Counted from the stretch's first letter, positions 1 to 10,137 are shown. The stretch is 64,000 nucleotides of DNA from Enterobacteriaceae bacterium RIT691 (GCA_009668205.1 WJYM01000005.1:277366-341365); one strand, 5' to 3'. Made by a program: numbers and translations. Notes: generated by a model not told the origin, from the sequence alone.

Positions 1-1
1 G

Positions 2-958
2 GCAAGCTATTGCAGCGTATTGGCGCATCCGGAAAACACGACCCTCGGCACCGGTCCCTTCCGGTTAAAGATCTTTGAACCCGAACTGATACGCCTGGAA
101 AGCCATAACCGCTATCACCTTTGTCATCCCCTGCTGCAGGCCATTGAGTACTGGATAACACCCCAACTTTTTGATCAGGATTACGGCTCCAGCTACCGAC
201 ATCCCGCGCAGATAGCTATCGGCAAACCCGATGAGCTACAGAAATTGCAGCTGGTGAGCGGCAGTACCAGCCTGGGGTTCTGCTATCTGACGCTGCGTAA
301 GAGCCCGCAATTGTCCACAGAACAGGCGCAAAAGCTGATCGCACTCATTCACCGTTCAGCGCTGCTGACCACCCTGCCTCTGGATGAAAATCTGATCACC
401 CCAACCCATGAGCTGTTACCGGGCTGGAAAATCCCGCGGGTCGATGACCTGCCGGAGGTGAGCTTCCCCACAGCGCTGACGCTGCTTTACCACCTGCCTG
501 TCGAGCTTCACACCATGGCAGAACACCTGCGCCAGGCCCTGGCACAGCGTGGGTGTGAACTGACGGTGATTTTCCATGATGCAAAAACCTGGGAGAACTG
601 TCCGGCCTTAGCCATCGCCGATTTAATGATGGGTGACCGCCTGATTGGTGAAGCGCCGGAGTTTACTCTGGAACAGTGGCTGCGCTGCGATCCGCTCTGG
701 CCACAGGCCCTTTGCGAGAAAGAGTATAAGCATGTGTTGAGCACCCTGGATAGCGTTCAGCGACAGCAGGATCCCGCCCTTCGCCATGATGCACTGCAAA
801 AGGTTTTTCAGCGCCTGATGGAAAACGCGGTACTGACGCCCCTGTTCAATTATGAATACAAAATCAGCGCACCGCCCGGCGTGAACGGCATCCGCCTGAC
901 CGCTCGGGGATGGTTTGAATTCGCTGAAGCCTGGCTTCCGGCATCGGGTTCGTCGTGA
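2..958 (+). CDS. ybaE: YbaE, SgrR-like protein (C-terminal part)
   Basis: The frame is open from base 2, so the window cuts the gene and only about the last 318 codons are present. The TTG at 20 is an internal Leu, not a start. The sequence resembles the C-terminal part of E. coli YbaE, a paralogue of the SgrR regulator, whose family has an N-terminal winged helix and a C-terminal solute-binding-like domain. Only the binding-like domain is visible here. The assignment rests mainly on position next to queC, as in E. coli, and on general resemblance. The ligand of YbaE is unknown to me. The gene ends 63 bp before queC on the same strand. Confidence 0.75.
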   Translation, partial: ASYCSVLAHPENTTLGTGPFRLKIFEPELIRLESHNRYHLCHPLLQAIEYWITPQLFDQDYGSSYRHPAQIAIGKPDELQKLQLVSGSTSLGFCYLTLRKSPQLSTEQAQKLIALIHRSALLTTLPLDENLITPTHELLPGWKIPRVDDLPEVSFPTALTLLYHLPVELHTMAEHLRQALAQRGCELTVIFHDAKTWENCPALAIADLMMGDRLIGEAPEFTLEQWLRCDPLWPQALCEKEYKHVLSTLDSVQRQQDPALRHDALQKVFQRLMENAVLTPLFNYEYKISAPPGVNGIRLTARGWFEFAEAWLPASGSS

Positions 959-1021
959 AGCTGGTGGACAACGTTATCAGGCGCTACCATAGCGCTTTGC
1001 CAATGAAAAACAGGATTTGCT

Positions 1022-1717
1022 ATGAAACGCGCCGTGGTGGTTTTCAGCGGAGGTCAGGACTCAACGACTTGTCTGGTTCAGGCTCTGCAACAGTATGACG
1101 AGGTGCATTGCGTCACGTTCGATTATGGCCAGCGCCATCGTGCTGAAATCGATGTGGCTCGTGAACTTGCCCTCAAGCTCGGTGCTCGCGCTCATAAGGT
1201 GTTAGACGTAACGCTTCTGAATGAACTGGCCGTGAGCAGCCTCACACGTGACAGCATTCCTGTCCCGGATTATGAACCTGAGGCTAACGGCATTCCGAAT
1301 ACCTTCGTACCGGGCCGCAATATTCTGTTCCTGACGCTGACGGCCATTTATGCCTACCAGGTGAAAGCCGAAGCGATTATCACCGGCGTGTGTGAAACCG
1401 ATTTTTCCGGATACCCGGACTGTCGTGATGAATTTGTCAAAGCGCTCAACCATGCCGTCAATCTGGGCATGGCCAAAGATATTCGCTTCGAAACGCCGTT
1501 AATGTGGCTCGATAAAGCCGAAACCTGGGCGTTGGCCGATTATTGGAACCAGTTGGAACTGGTTCGTAATGAAACCCTCACCTGCTACAACGGCATTAAA
1601 GGCGACGGCTGTGGTCACTGCGCCGCCTGTTCATTGCGCGCCAATGGCCTGAACCATTATCTGGCGGATAAAGCTGGGGTGATGGCTGCGATGAAGGCAA
1701 AAACAGGGCTTAAATAA
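1022..1717 (+). CDS. queC: 7-cyano-7-deazaguanine synthase QueC
   Basis: QueC converts 7-carboxy-7-deazaguanine to preQ0 using ATP and ammonia, in the cytosolic pathway to queuosine in tRNA. The 231-residue protein has the usual family length. It shows the PP-loop SGGQDSTTC at residues 9-17, and near the C-terminus a zinc-binding cysteine cluster of the type C-x-x-C-x-x-C (CGHCAAC, about residues 195-201). The ATG start at 1022 matches the E. coli N-terminus ([14 protein letters not shown]). It converges with fadM. The later pathway genes tgt and queA lie about 60 kb away in this window. Confidence 0.97.
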   Translation: MKRAVVVFSGGQDSTTCLVQALQQYDEVHCVTFDYGQRHRAEIDVARELALKLGARAHKVLDVTLLNELAVSSLTRDSIPVPDYEPEANGIPNTFVPGRNILFLTLTAIYAYQVKAEAIITGVCETDFSGYPDCRDEFVKALNHAVNLGMAKDIRFETPLMWLDKAETWALADYWNQLELVRNETLTCYNGIKGDGCGHCAACSLRANGLNHYLADKAGVMAAMKAKTGLK

Positions 1718-1733
1718 CGCCAGGTTTCGTTAG

Positions 1734-1768
1734 CCGTGCTGTCGATACGCTTCACTCAGGCAGCACGG
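1734..1768. terminator. Inverted repeat between convergent queC and fadM
   Basis: CCGTGCTG (1734-1741) pairs with CAGCACGG (1761-1768) across a 19-base loop. A second small palindrome, ATAACC-GG-GGTTAT, lies at 1778-1791. There is no strong T-run, so a bidirectional terminator is only a suggestion from the convergent setting. Confidence 0.35.
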
Positions 1769-1808
1769 GTAATCGTCATAACCGGGGTTATAAAAGATAA
1801 AACAATCG

Positions 1809-2207
1809 TTACTCCACCATCGCCTCCAGATGCGCACGAAGCTCACCTTCCAACGGCAGAGCTTTTTGCGTTTTCAAATCGATACAGACAAAAGTAATCT
1901 GTGCATCAGCCACAATCTCTCCTTCCGGCTCAAGCGTGATCACCTGACTCAGGACACCGCTTTTACTATTCAGTTGCTGGACTTTGCTGGTTACCGTCAG
2001 CACATCACCCAATACCGCTGGACGGCGGTAGTTAATGTTGATGTTCACCACGATAAAAGCGATGTGATGCTTCGTCATCCACTGAAAACCCGCGCTGCTC
2101 TCCAGCCCATCCCAGCGTGCTTCTTCCAGAAACTCCAGATAGCGGGCGTTGTTGACGTGCTGATAAACATCCATGTGATATCCGCGAACTTTGATTTGTG
2201 TTTGCAT
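1809..2207 (-). CDS. fadM: Long-chain acyl-CoA thioesterase FadM
   Basis: FadM (thioesterase III, YbaW) hydrolyses long-chain acyl-CoA intermediates during beta-oxidation of unsaturated fatty acids. The 132-residue sequence is a single hotdog domain with the 4-hydroxybenzoyl-CoA-thioesterase-like signature DVYQHVNNARYLEFLEEAR near residues 13-31. That signature includes the conserved Asp and the H-V-N-N segment. The ATG at 2207 gives the E. coli N-terminus. It is monocistronic, converges with queC, and has a FadR-like site just upstream. Confidence 0.93.
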   Translation of the reverse strand: MQTQIKVRGYHMDVYQHVNNARYLEFLEEARWDGLESSAGFQWMTKHHIAFIVVNININYRRPAVLGDVLTVTSKVQQLNSKSGVLSQVITLEPEGEIVADAQITFVCIDLKTQKALPLEGELRAHLEAMVE

Positions 2208-2247
2208 AGCGCAATAGCCTTTATTTTTTATAGAGTCAGAGGTCGCA

Positions 2248-2264
2248 CACTGGTACGACCTCTT
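2248..2264 (-). promoter_or_regulatory. FadR-like operator upstream of fadM
   Basis: The 17-mer CACTGGTACGACCTCTT keeps the core CTGGT-x-x-GACC of the FadR consensus, with the outer arms degenerate. It lies about 41-57 bp upstream of the fadM start. On the minus strand a TATAAA-like -10 lies about 20-25 bp upstream of the ATG. E. coli fadM is known to be FadR-repressed. The site is seen; binding is inferred. Confidence 0.55.
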
Positions 2265-2306
2265 AATATTGGCATTTTTTTACAACTGTGCAACTTCTCT
2301 GCGCAA

Positions 2307-2678
2307 TCAGAGCATCAGATGAGAAAGATTTTTCTCTACCAGCGTGCCTCCCATTCCGGGAACCTGACGCAGATCGTCAAGGGTTTTGAACGGGCCATAC
2401 TCCTCCCGATAGCTGACAATGGCCTGCGCTTTTTTCAAACCTACGCCAGTAAGTGCCTGAGCCAGCGCTTCTGCGGTAGCGGTGTTGATACTGACTTTGT
2501 CACTGCTACTTTGTTCTGCTGCTTCGGGGGAGGCGGCTTTCTGCGCGGTGACGGGTTGCGTGGCCGCTTTGGTTTCCGCCGGTTGTTTTGCGGCGGACGT
2601 CGCCGCAAGCGCAGAGTAACTCATGCTGGAGCAGGCCACGGAAAGGGCGAAAAGAACAACTTTGATTCCTGATTTCAT
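2307..2678 (-). CDS. ybaV: Secreted helix-hairpin-helix protein YbaV (ComEA-like)
   Basis: A 123-residue protein with an N-terminal signal peptide (MKSGIKVVLFALSVACSSMS...ALA), then a low-complexity Ala/Thr/Gln/Lys linker to about residue 50. A C-terminal tandem helix-hairpin-helix domain follows, with VGLKKAQAIVSYREEYGPF and VPGMGGTLVEKN motifs typical of ComEA. ComEA proteins bind DNA during uptake; the role of YbaV in enterics is not settled. I chose the ATG at 2678 over a frame-extension to 2747 because it has GGAG 8-9 bases upstream, begins with the signal peptide, and matches E. coli length. Confidence 0.88.
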   Translation of the reverse strand: MKSGIKVVLFALSVACSSMSYSALAATSAAKQPAETKAATQPVTAQKAASPEAAEQSSSDKVSINTATAEALAQALTGVGLKKAQAIVSYREEYGPFKTLDDLRQVPGMGGTLVEKNLSHLML

Positions 2679-2760
2679 GCTGTTATCTCCTTGTATGTTG
2701 ACAGCGAAGTCACAATAACCAGGTGGCGAAAACAGTACAAAAGGCAAAGTTCAGAAATGG

Positions 2761-2784
2761 AAAAGGCCGCGAAAGCGGCCTTTA
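2761..2784 (-). terminator. Rho-independent terminator of ppiD
   Basis: AAAGGCCGC-TTTC-GCGGCCTTTT on the minus strand, about 45 bp after the ppiD stop: a GC-rich stem, tetraloop-sized loop and T-tract. Confidence 0.85.
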
Positions 2785-2828
2785 ATTTTTGCAGTACGTT
2801 ACGAAAATCTGCGAACGTGGTCGGAGAA

Positions 2829-4700
2829 TTACTGCTGCTCGACGATGCTGCCCAGCTTGATTTTCGCGTCTTTACGCAGGTTGCTCATCATCGCTTCGAA
2901 AGCGATCTGCGCATTGTTCTGGGTGATCCCCTGAACCATCGCTTTTTTCTGTGCGTCCGGCATGGTGCCGTCTTTCACTTCATCCAGCGACAGCAGAACA
3001 ACGTTGCCCTGCATATCCGAACCGATACCGTAGCCTGGCTTATCCTTCTGCGGCAGTGGCAGAGAGAATGCCGTCTGGCTCAGTGGATCCTGACCCGTAC
3101 GGCTCAGCGTTTGTGGCTGGCCGAAGCTCAGGTTAGCGGCTTTCATCGCCTCTTCACCCTTACCGGCTTTCAGGTCAGCCAGCAGTTTCTCTGCATCCAG
3201 TTTCGCCTGCTGCTCCGCTTTGGTGTGCTTAACAATGTCAGTCACCTGCGCTTTAACGTCCGCCAGTGGTTTAACAGACTCGGCTTTATGCTCGCTCACG
3301 CGCAGAACAAAGGCACGATCGCCATCCACAGTGATGATGTCGGAGTTGCTGCCAGGCGTGCCGTTTTGGCCGACCAGCGCCCCATTGAAGATAGCATCGG
3401 AAACCGGCTTGAAGTTCAGCTCTTCCGGCAGATTATCGTGGCCGAACCAGTTGGTCTCAACCACTTTCAGACCCGATACCTGAGCAGCACCCGCCAGCGA
3501 TTCGTTATCGTTGCTCGCGGCATCACTGACTTTCTGCTGCATGGCGAAGAATGCGTCCAGCGCTTTCTCCTGCTTCACTTTCGCCGCAATTTCATCATGC
3601 ACTTCTGCCAGCGGCTTAACCTTCGCTGCTTCGACGTCATCCAGGCGAGCCACCAGGAAACCGACGGAAGACTTGATCACGCCAGAGAGCTGACCTTTGT
3701 CTTTCAGACCGGCATTTTTCAGCTCATCAGGGGTGGTGGATGCTTCCAGCCAGCCCATATCGCCCCCGTTCTTCGCAGAGATGATATCGGTGGATTTGGC
3801 CTTCGCCACGTCAGCAAAGTTTGCACCTTTGGTGATTTCATCCAGCACGGCTTTCGCATCAGCTTCCGTTTTGGTCTGAATCACGCTGTAGCGCACGCGC
3901 TGCGGCTGAGTGTACAGATCCTGATGCTGGTCGTAATAGGCTTGGATATCGCTGTCAGAAGCGGTTCCCTGCAGCTCGGCGGCATCCATCTTGATGTAGC
4001 TCACACGGAACTGCTCAGGCGTCATAAACTGGCCTTTATGCTGTTCGTAGTAGCTGCTGATTTCCTGATCGCTGACCTGCTGTTTAGCGGCCAGAGCGTT
4101 AACATCGAGGGTTGCTTCACGCACCACACGCTGCTGAGACACCAGAGCAGCCAGTTGGCTGGTTTCGCCTGGCAGCATAAATTCGGAGCCGACAATCGCA
4201 TTGATCAGCTGTTGCGTCACCAGTTGGTTACGCAGCGCCTGCGCATACTGGTCGGTCGTCATCCCCATGCGATTGACCAGCGCAGAGAAGCGCTCGTTAT
4301 CGAACTTACCGTTAGACTGGAAAGCCTGGGTCTGGAAGATAGCCTGCTTGACCTGAGCATCGCTGATGCCCAGCTTGAGGTGTTTGGCATACTGGTCGAG
4401 CAGCGCTTCGTCGATCAGACGATTCAGCACCTGCTGACGCATGTTCTTCATATAGCCTTCGTTAGACGCCAGTACAGAGTACTGTTCGCCCATCTGCTGC
4501 TGCATGCGGTTACGTTCGCTGGCAACGGCATTTTCAAATTCCTGGCGACTGATTTCCTGGCCATTCACTTTTGCGGCATAGGTATTGTTACCGCCAATCA
4601 GGTAACTGCTCACGCCGGTCAAAATGAACGACACGATAATGATACCAAAAATAATCTTGAGCACGACGCTGTTCGCAGCCGTACGTAAGGAGTCCATCAT
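2829..4700 (-). CDS. ppiD: Periplasmic folding chaperone PpiD
   Basis: PpiD is an inner-membrane-anchored chaperone/parvulin-type protein that helps newly translocated proteins leave the SecYEG translocon. The 623 residues match the E. coli length. There is a short cytoplasmic N-terminus, one membrane anchor at about residues 16-34 (IIFGIIIVSFILTGVS), a SurA-N-like chaperone segment and a central PPIC domain around residues 266-355 (RVRYSVIQTKTEADAKAVLD...GGDMGWL). A C-terminal chaperone region ends IVEQQ. The start could be either Met of MMDSLRT. It lies downstream of hupB on the same strand, with its own terminator. Confidence 0.97.
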   Translation of the reverse strand: MMDSLRTAANSVVLKIIFGIIIVSFILTGVSSYLIGGNNTYAAKVNGQEISRQEFENAVASERNRMQQQMGEQYSVLASNEGYMKNMRQQVLNRLIDEALLDQYAKHLKLGISDAQVKQAIFQTQAFQSNGKFDNERFSALVNRMGMTTDQYAQALRNQLVTQQLINAIVGSEFMLPGETSQLAALVSQQRVVREATLDVNALAAKQQVSDQEISSYYEQHKGQFMTPEQFRVSYIKMDAAELQGTASDSDIQAYYDQHQDLYTQPQRVRYSVIQTKTEADAKAVLDEITKGANFADVAKAKSTDIISAKNGGDMGWLEASTTPDELKNAGLKDKGQLSGVIKSSVGFLVARLDDVEAAKVKPLAEVHDEIAAKVKQEKALDAFFAMQQKVSDAASNDNESLAGAAQVSGLKVVETNWFGHDNLPEELNFKPVSDAIFNGALVGQNGTPGSNSDIITVDGDRAFVLRVSEHKAESVKPLADVKAQVTDIVKHTKAEQQAKLDAEKLLADLKAGKGEEAMKAANLSFGQPQTLSRTGQDPLSQTAFSLPLPQKDKPGYGIGSDMQGNVVLLSLDEVKDGTMPDAQKKAMVQGITQNNAQIAFEAMMSNLRKDAKIKLGSIVEQQ

Positions 4701-4835
4701 GGTGTAACAACGCTCCGCTGTAGGTGACTTTTACCTCGCACAGCATAGCACGAGGCCGCTGCGCGTGAGGGCGTATTTTGACAAGAAACAGGGGTAATTG
4801 TCAGCCCGCAACTCGATTTAATTCAGACAGGTCAA

Positions 4836-4864
4836 ATAAAAAAGGCACATCAGATGATGCGCCC
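4836..4864 (-). terminator. Rho-independent terminator of hupB
   Basis: On the minus strand GGCGCATCA-TC-TGATGTGCC followed by a run of seven T, about 35-60 bp after the hupB stop. One G-U pair in the stem. Confidence 0.85.
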
Positions 4865-4898
4865 TTGTACTTTTCACGCTCCCTTAACGGGAAAGCGA

Positions 4899-5171
4899 TC
4901 AGTTTACCGCGTCTTTCAGTGCTTTACCTGCACGGAAGCCCGGAACTTTGGCAGCAGCGATGGTGATCTCTTTACCTGTCTGCGGGTTGCGACCAGTACG
5001 GGCAGCACGCTCTTTAACAGCAAAAGTACCAAAACCTACCAGTGCAACGTCATCCCCAGCCTGCAGAGACTCGGTAACGGAAGCGATCAAAGCATCTAAC
5101 GCACGGCCAGCAGCAGCTTTAGAAATATCCGCACCTGCAGCAATTTTGTCAATCAGTTGAGATTTGTTCAC
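4899..5171 (-). CDS. hupB: DNA-binding protein HU-beta
   Basis: A 90-residue histone-like protein that bends and compacts nucleoid DNA as an HU-alpha/HU-beta heterodimer. The sequence is full length: an N-terminal helical dimerisation region ([20 protein letters not shown]), then the family signature around [21 protein letters not shown] (residues 46-66) leading into the DNA-binding arm with the conserved RNPQTG. It lies between lon (upstream) and ppiD, as in E. coli, and is transcribed alone from the 5172-5311 region up to its own terminator. Confidence 0.98.
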   Translation of the reverse strand: MNKSQLIDKIAAGADISKAAAGRALDALIASVTESLQAGDDVALVGFGTFAVKERAARTGRNPQTGKEITIAAAKVPGFRAGKALKDAVN

Positions 5172-5311
5172 TGTTCTCTTCCTCTCTTTATAATTTATAT
5201 CGCACTGGAATCCTTCGCAGCACGACGGCGCAGCAGTTATATCAGGAGTGTCATGCCCTTACAACACCCGTTGTCTATGACATACCCAACCAGCAATCTA
5301 AATTAGCTATA

Positions 5312-5349
5312 CAAAAAAAGGCTGGCAAGTGCGAAATCACCTGCCAGCC
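5312..5349 (-). terminator. Rho-independent terminator of lon
   Basis: Perfect 9-bp stem AGGCTGGCA/TGCCAGCCT followed on the minus strand by seven T, starting about 33 bp after the lon stop. Confidence 0.88.
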
Positions 5350-5381
5350 TCGTTTTTATTAGCGCTCTTTGCGCGAAGTCA

Positions 5382-7736
5382 CTATTTTGCGGTCACAACC
5401 TGCATGCCGTAAGGCTCATTCTGCAATGCAAGTGCCAGAACTTCCTCAATCCGTTTGACAGGATGAATTTTCAGATCCGCAATCACGTTATCAGGAATTT
5501 CTTCCAGATCGCGCTTGTTCTCATCAGGAATCAGAACTGTCTTAATGCCACCACGGTGCGCAGCAAGCAGTTTTTCCTTCAGACCGCCGATCGGCAGCAC
5601 CTGACCACGCAGCGTGATTTCGCCGGTCATCGCCACATCTGCGCGCACTGGATTCCCTGTCAGGCAGGAAACCAACGCGGTACACATCGCGATACCCGCA
5701 CTTGGACCGTCTTTCGGCGTTGCCCCTTCCGGTACGTGAACGTGGATATCACGTTTTTCGTAGAAGTCACCGTTGATGCCGAGCTTCTCAGCACGCGCAC
5801 GCACAACGGTCAGCGCCGCCTGGATGGACTCTTGCATCACTTCACCCAGAGAACCGGTGTAGGTCAACTTGCCTTTGCCTGGCACACAGGCGGTTTCGAT
5901 GGTCAGCAGATCGCCGCCCACTTCAGTCCACGCCAGACCGGTGACTTGCCCAACACGGTTTTCACTGTCCGCACGGCCATAGTCGAAGCGCTGCACGCCA
6001 AGGTAGTCATGCAGGTTTTCACCGTTAATCTCGATGTGCTTCAGCGTTTTATCCAGCAGCAGCTGTTTTACCGCTTTACGGCACAGTTTAGAGATTTCAC
6101 GTTCCAGGCTACGCACGCCCGCTTCACGGGTGTAGTAACGGATAATGCCGACGATCGCGCTGTCTTCGACCGTTATTTCGCTCTTTTTCAGCGCATTACG
6201 CTCAACCTGTTTCGGCAGAAGATGCTGTTTCGCAATGTTGAGTTTCTCATCTTCGGTGTAGCCAGACAGACGGATGACTTCCATACGATCCAGCAATGGC
6301 GCTGGAATGTTCATGGAGTTAGACGTGGCCACAAACATCACGTCACTGAGATCGTAATCGACCTCAAGGTAGTGATCGTTGAACGCCACGTTCTGTTCCG
6401 GATCAAGCACTTCCAGCAACGCAGAGGCCGGATCGCCACGCATGTCCGAAGACATTTTATCGATCTCATCGAGCAGGAACAGCGGGTTTTTGACGCCCAC
6501 TTTGGCCATTTTCTGGATCAGTTTACCTGGCATCGAACCGATGTAAGTACGACGGTGACCGCGAATTTCCGCTTCGTCACGCACGCCGCCCAGCGCCATA
6601 CGGATGTATTTACGTCCGGTCGCTTTGGCAATGGACTGGCCCAGAGAGGTTTTACCCACACCAGGAGGCCCTACGAGGCACAGAATCGGCCCTTTCAGTT
6701 TGTTCACGCGGCTCTGGACTGCGAGATACTCAAGAATGCGGTCTTTCACGCGTTCCAGACCATAGTGGTCGGTATCGAGGATCTCCTGCGCCTGGCGCAG
6801 ATCTTTTTTAACTTTGCTGCGCGCGTTCCATGGAACCTGCACCATCCAGTCGATATACCCGCGAACGACGGTCGCTTCCGCCGACATCGGAGACATCATT
6901 TTCAGCTTCTGCAGCTCAGCCTCAGCCTTCTCTTTTGCCTCTTTCGGCATCTTAGCGGCGTCGATTTTACGCTTCAGCGCTTCGTTTTCGTCTGGCGCAT
7001 CGTCCATCTCGCCGAGTTCTTTCTGAATGGCTTTCATTTGCTCGTTCAGATAGTACTCGCGCTGGGATTTCTCCATCTGCTTTTTGACGCGGTTGCGAAT
7101 ACGCTTCTCAACCTGCAGCAGATCGATTTCCGATTCCATCATCGCCATCAGGTATTCCAGGCGTTCGTTGATGTCGGACATCTCCAGCACGGACTGTTTG
7201 TCCGTCAGCTTGAGCGGCATATGCGCAGCAATGGTATCTGCCAGACGCGCCGGATCGTCGATGCTGTTCAGCGACGTCAGCACTTCCGGTGGGATCTTTT
7301 TGTTGAGCTTGATATAGCCTTCAAACTGGCTAATGGCAGTGCGCACCAGCACTTCCTGCTCACGCTCATCGATCGCCGGCGACTCAAGGTACTCTGCCTT
7401 CGCAGAGAAATGCTCGCCGTTATCAGACAGGGCAGAAATGCGCGCACGCTGCAGGCCTTCAACCAGCACCTTGACGGTACCGTCAGGGAGTTTCAGCATC
7501 TGCAAAATAGAGGCCACGGTCCCGACGGTGAAAAGATCGTTTACACCCGGCTCATCCGTTGACGCGTCTTTCTGAGCAACCAGCATGATTTTTTTATCAT
7601 GGTCCATGGCCGCTTCCAGACAACGGATAGATTTTTCCCGCCCTACAAATAAGGGAATGACCATGTGCGGATAAACCACCACATCGCGCAACGGCAATAC
7701 GGGGATGTCAATGCGTTCAGAACGCTCAGGATTCAT
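5382..7736 (-). CDS. lon: ATP-dependent protease Lon
   Basis: Lon is the hexameric cytosolic AAA+ serine protease that degrades misfolded proteins and regulators such as SulA and RcsA. At 784 residues it has the E. coli length. Visible parts are the N-terminal substrate domain with coiled-coil (to about 300), Walker [10 protein letters not shown] near residue 356, Walker [10 protein letters not shown] near 420, and the protease domain with the catalytic Ser in DGPSAGIAM (about 679) and the partner Lys after [13 protein letters not shown] (about 722). Its own sigma-32 type promoter is readable upstream and it ends at a strong terminator. Confidence 0.99.
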   Translation of the reverse strand: MNPERSERIDIPVLPLRDVVVYPHMVIPLFVGREKSIRCLEAAMDHDKKIMLVAQKDASTDEPGVNDLFTVGTVASILQMLKLPDGTVKVLVEGLQRARISALSDNGEHFSAKAEYLESPAIDEREQEVLVRTAISQFEGYIKLNKKIPPEVLTSLNSIDDPARLADTIAAHMPLKLTDKQSVLEMSDINERLEYLMAMMESEIDLLQVEKRIRNRVKKQMEKSQREYYLNEQMKAIQKELGEMDDAPDENEALKRKIDAAKMPKEAKEKAEAELQKLKMMSPMSAEATVVRGYIDWMVQVPWNARSKVKKDLRQAQEILDTDHYGLERVKDRILEYLAVQSRVNKLKGPILCLVGPPGVGKTSLGQSIAKATGRKYIRMALGGVRDEAEIRGHRRTYIGSMPGKLIQKMAKVGVKNPLFLLDEIDKMSSDMRGDPASALLEVLDPEQNVAFNDHYLEVDYDLSDVMFVATSNSMNIPAPLLDRMEVIRLSGYTEDEKLNIAKQHLLPKQVERNALKKSEITVEDSAIVGIIRYYTREAGVRSLEREISKLCRKAVKQLLLDKTLKHIEINGENLHDYLGVQRFDYGRADSENRVGQVTGLAWTEVGGDLLTIETACVPGKGKLTYTGSLGEVMQESIQAALTVVRARAEKLGINGDFYEKRDIHVHVPEGATPKDGPSAGIAMCTALVSCLTGNPVRADVAMTGEITLRGQVLPIGGLKEKLLAAHRGGIKTVLIPDENKRDLEEIPDNVIADLKIHPVKRIEEVLALALQNEPYGMQVVTAK

Positions 7737-7815
7737 AGAGCTCTCTCTTAGTTTAATGTCCGCCAGGTAGTCGATGACGCAACGGTTTTCACATCATCGT
7801 TAACATGTTTCCAGT

Positions 7816-7843
7816 ATATGGGGATGTTTCCCACACATTCAAC
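7816..7843 (-). promoter_or_regulatory. Sigma-32 heat-shock promoter of lon
   Basis: On the minus strand GTTGAA (-35, 7838-7843) and CCCCATAT (-10, 7816-7823) are separated by 14 bases. This closely follows the sigma-32 pattern CTTGAA...CCCCAT and the known E. coli lon promoter. It lies about 80 bp upstream of the lon start. Confidence 0.85.
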
Positions 7844-7863
7844 GGCAGGATTACAGGAAAAGT

Positions 7864-7890
7864 AAAAGGGGGATAAAATATCCCCCTTTT
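7864..7890 (-). terminator. Terminator downstream of clpX
   Basis: Symmetrical hairpin AAAAGGGGGATA-AAA-TATCCCCCTTTT, with T-run on either strand, 28 bp after the clpX stop and before the lon promoter. Confidence 0.88.
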
Positions 7891-7917
7891 GGTTAACTGA
7901 CTGAGTGAGTTGGTGAA

Positions 7918-9192
7918 TTATTCGCCAGAAGCCTGCTGTGTTTCGCTGGTTCCATACATCAGAAGCGGCTTGGTTTGCCCTTCGATAACGGATTCGTCGA
8001 TAACCACTTTTTCGACGTCTTCCATGGAAGGCAGATCGTACATGGTATCGAGCAGCGCCGCTTCCACGATAGAACGCAAACCACGGGCACCGGTTTTACG
8101 GGCCATGGCTTTGCGGGCAATCGCGTCGAGCGCTTCGTCACGGAACTCGAGATCCACACCTTCGAGATTGAACAGCGCCTGATACTGCTTGGTCAGGGCG
8201 TTTTTCGGCTCTTTCAGGATTTGAATCAGCGCTTCTTCGCTCAGTTCATTGAGGGTCGCGACGACCGGCAGACGACCGATGAATTCCGGAATCAGACCAA
8301 ACTTGATCAGATCTTCCGGTTCCACCTGCTCCAGCAATTGACCTTCGTTTGCTTTCTCAGACTTGGCTTTCACCGTCGCGCCAAAACCGATACCAGAACC
8401 GGTTTCCACACGATGAGAGATCACTTTATCCAGACCGGCAAATGCACCGCCGCAGATAAAGAGGATCTTGGAGGTGTCGACCTGCAGGAACTCCTGCTGT
8501 GGGTGCTTACGACCGCCCTGTGGAGGCACTGCCGCCACGGTGCCTTCGATAAGCTTCAGCAGAGCCTGCTGTACGCCTTCGCCGGACACGTCACGGGTAA
8601 TCGACGGGTTATCCGATTTACGGGAAATTTTGTCGATTTCATCGATATACACGATGCCACGCTGGGCTTTTTGTACATCGTAGTCGCATTTCTGCAGCAG
8701 TTTCTGGATGATATTTTCCACATCTTCACCCACATAACCGGCTTCGGTCAGGGTGGTGGCATCAGCCATGGTAAACGGTACGTCCAGCAGACGCGCGAGC
8801 GTTTCCGCCAGCAGCGTTTTACCGGAACCGGTTGGGCCAATCAGCAGGATGTTACTCTTGCCGAGTTCTACGCCATTGCTGGTATCGCTGTTACGCAGAC
8901 GCTTGTAGTGGTTATAGACCGCTACCGCCAGCACTTTCTTCGCCCTTTCCTGACCGATAACATAATCGTCCAGGTGATGACGGATTTCATGCGGGGTTGG
9001 CAGTGCACTACGTTCACGATGCGGAGCAACTTCTTTAATCTCTTCGCGAATGATGTCGTTACATAAATCAACGCATTCGTCGCAGATATACACGGACGGC
9101 CCTGCAATCAGCTTACGCACTTCATGCTGGCTCTTGCCGCAAAAAGAGCAGTACAACAGCTTGCCTGAACCATCTTTGCGTTTATCTGTCAT
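7918..9192 (-). CDS. clpX: ClpX, AAA+ unfoldase subunit of ClpXP
   Basis: ClpX is the hexameric unfoldase that recognises SsrA-tagged and other substrates and feeds them to ClpP. The 424-residue product matches E. coli. It has an N-terminal zinc-binding domain with two Cys pairs (CSFC near 15-18 and CDEC near 37-40), Walker A GPTGSGKT near residue 120, Walker B VYIDEIDK near 182, and the ClpP-contacting IGF loop ([13 protein letters not shown], about 265-277). The ATG at 9192 is chosen over a longer frame to 9240 because it has GAGG 9-10 bases upstream and the conserved [11 protein letters not shown] start. It is the second gene of the clpPX unit. Confidence 0.98.
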   Translation of the reverse strand: MTDKRKDGSGKLLYCSFCGKSQHEVRKLIAGPSVYICDECVDLCNDIIREEIKEVAPHRERSALPTPHEIRHHLDDYVIGQERAKKVLAVAVYNHYKRLRNSDTSNGVELGKSNILLIGPTGSGKTLLAETLARLLDVPFTMADATTLTEAGYVGEDVENIIQKLLQKCDYDVQKAQRGIVYIDEIDKISRKSDNPSITRDVSGEGVQQALLKLIEGTVAAVPPQGGRKHPQQEFLQVDTSKILFICGGAFAGLDKVISHRVETGSGIGFGATVKAKSEKANEGQLLEQVEPEDLIKFGLIPEFIGRLPVVATLNELSEEALIQILKEPKNALTKQYQALFNLEGVDLEFRDEALDAIARKAMARKTGARGLRSIVEAALLDTMYDLPSMEDVEKVVIDESVIEGQTKPLLMYGTSETQQASGE

Positions 9193-9274
9193 GAGTCCAA
9201 ACCTCTTTCTAAGTTCTTTGTGCCGCACATGACGACGCAAATGCCAGTCTTAACGGAATGCCGCCCTCTACAGT

Positions 9275-9400
9275 ATATACCCTAAATAATTCACGTTGCA
9301 GGACGGCGGCAAGGGAACGCATCCCCAGGCACTTACCAAAGTAAGTGACCGGGATGTGTAAGTGCAGCCAACGCACCTGCAGCTTGAAGAATGACGGGTT
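9275..9400. repeat. ERIC element in the clpP-clpX intergenic region
   Basis: About 126 bp with the hallmarks of enterobacterial repetitive intergenic consensus DNA: outer arms related to ATTCACGTTGCAG / CTGCAGCTTGAAGAATGAC, and a centre with CCCCAGGCACTTACCAAAGTAAGTGACCGGG. The latter is recognisably the ERIC core targeted by the classical ERIC primers. A second copy lies at 45683-45792. It is transcribed between clpP and clpX. Confidence 0.88.
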
Positions 9401-9423
9401 TAGCGGCACTCGGCGAGCTGACA

Positions 9424-10047
9424 TTAGTTACGGTGGGTCAAAATCGAGTCGACCAGTCCATACTCTACGGATTCCGCTGCAGAGAGGAAGCGATCGCGCT
9501 CAGTGTCACGCTCGATCTGCTCAAGAGAATGACCCGTGTGGTGCGCCATAAGTTCATTCATGCGCGCTTTAACTTTCAGGATCTCTTTGGCGTGGATTTC
9601 GATATCCGTCGCCTGACCCTGGTAGCCGCCCAGCGGCTGGTGAATCATTACGCGGGAGTTCGGCAGGCAGAAACGCTTGCCTTTTGCCCCGGCGGTCAAC
9701 AGGAATGCGCCCATGGAGCAAGCCTGTCCCATACAAATTGTGCTGACATCCGGTTTAATGAACTGCATGGTGTCATAGATGGACATCCCCGCGGTGATCA
9801 CGCCGCCAGGAGAGTTAATGTACAGGTAGATGTCTTTCTCTGGGTTTTCCGCTTCCAGAAACAACATTTGCGCCACGATCAGGTTCGCCATGTGGTCTTC
9901 CACCTGGCCGGTCAGAAAGATAACGCGCTCCTTAAGCAGACGGGAGTAAATATCAAATGAACGTTCGCCGCGTGAGGTCTGTTCAATGACCATCGGCACC
10001 AGGGCCATATGGGGTGCAAAGTTATCTCGTTCGCCACTGTATGACAT
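9424..10047 (-). CDS. clpP: ClpP, proteolytic subunit of ClpXP/ClpAP
   Basis: ClpP forms the double heptameric serine-protease barrel used by ClpX and ClpA. The 207-residue precursor has a short N-terminal propeptide removed before the [10 protein letters not shown] mature start. It has the catalytic Ser in [11 protein letters not shown] (about residue 111), His in [12 protein letters not shown] (about 136), and a C-terminal Asp region. The ATG at 10047 gives the E. coli N-terminus. It is the first gene of clpPX, with a sigma-32 type promoter upstream. Confidence 0.98.
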   Translation of the reverse strand: MSYSGERDNFAPHMALVPMVIEQTSRGERSFDIYSRLLKERVIFLTGQVEDHMANLIVAQMLFLEAENPEKDIYLYINSPGGVITAGMSIYDTMQFIKPDVSTICMGQACSMGAFLLTAGAKGKRFCLPNSRVMIHQPLGGYQGQATDIEIHAKEILKVKARMNELMAHHTGHSLEQIERDTERDRFLSAAESVEYGLVDSILTHRN

Positions 10048-10137
10048 GTCCGTCTCCTGGATAAATAGTGAAATGACCTGCTGTACTGATTGTAACCTTG
10101 CGGACGGATCATCAGCCAGTCTCTGTTGCTTCCCCTT

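Noticed and set aside
2691..4688. Long open frame (about 665 codons) antisense to ppiD
   Set aside because: It mirrors the codon bias of ppiD, has Cys/His/Arg-rich composition with no domain, and no plausible ribosome binding site. The same applies to long antisense frames opposite lon (5463-7562), clpX (7975-9066), tig (10529-11593), cyoB (16824-18155) and dxs (46609-47742).
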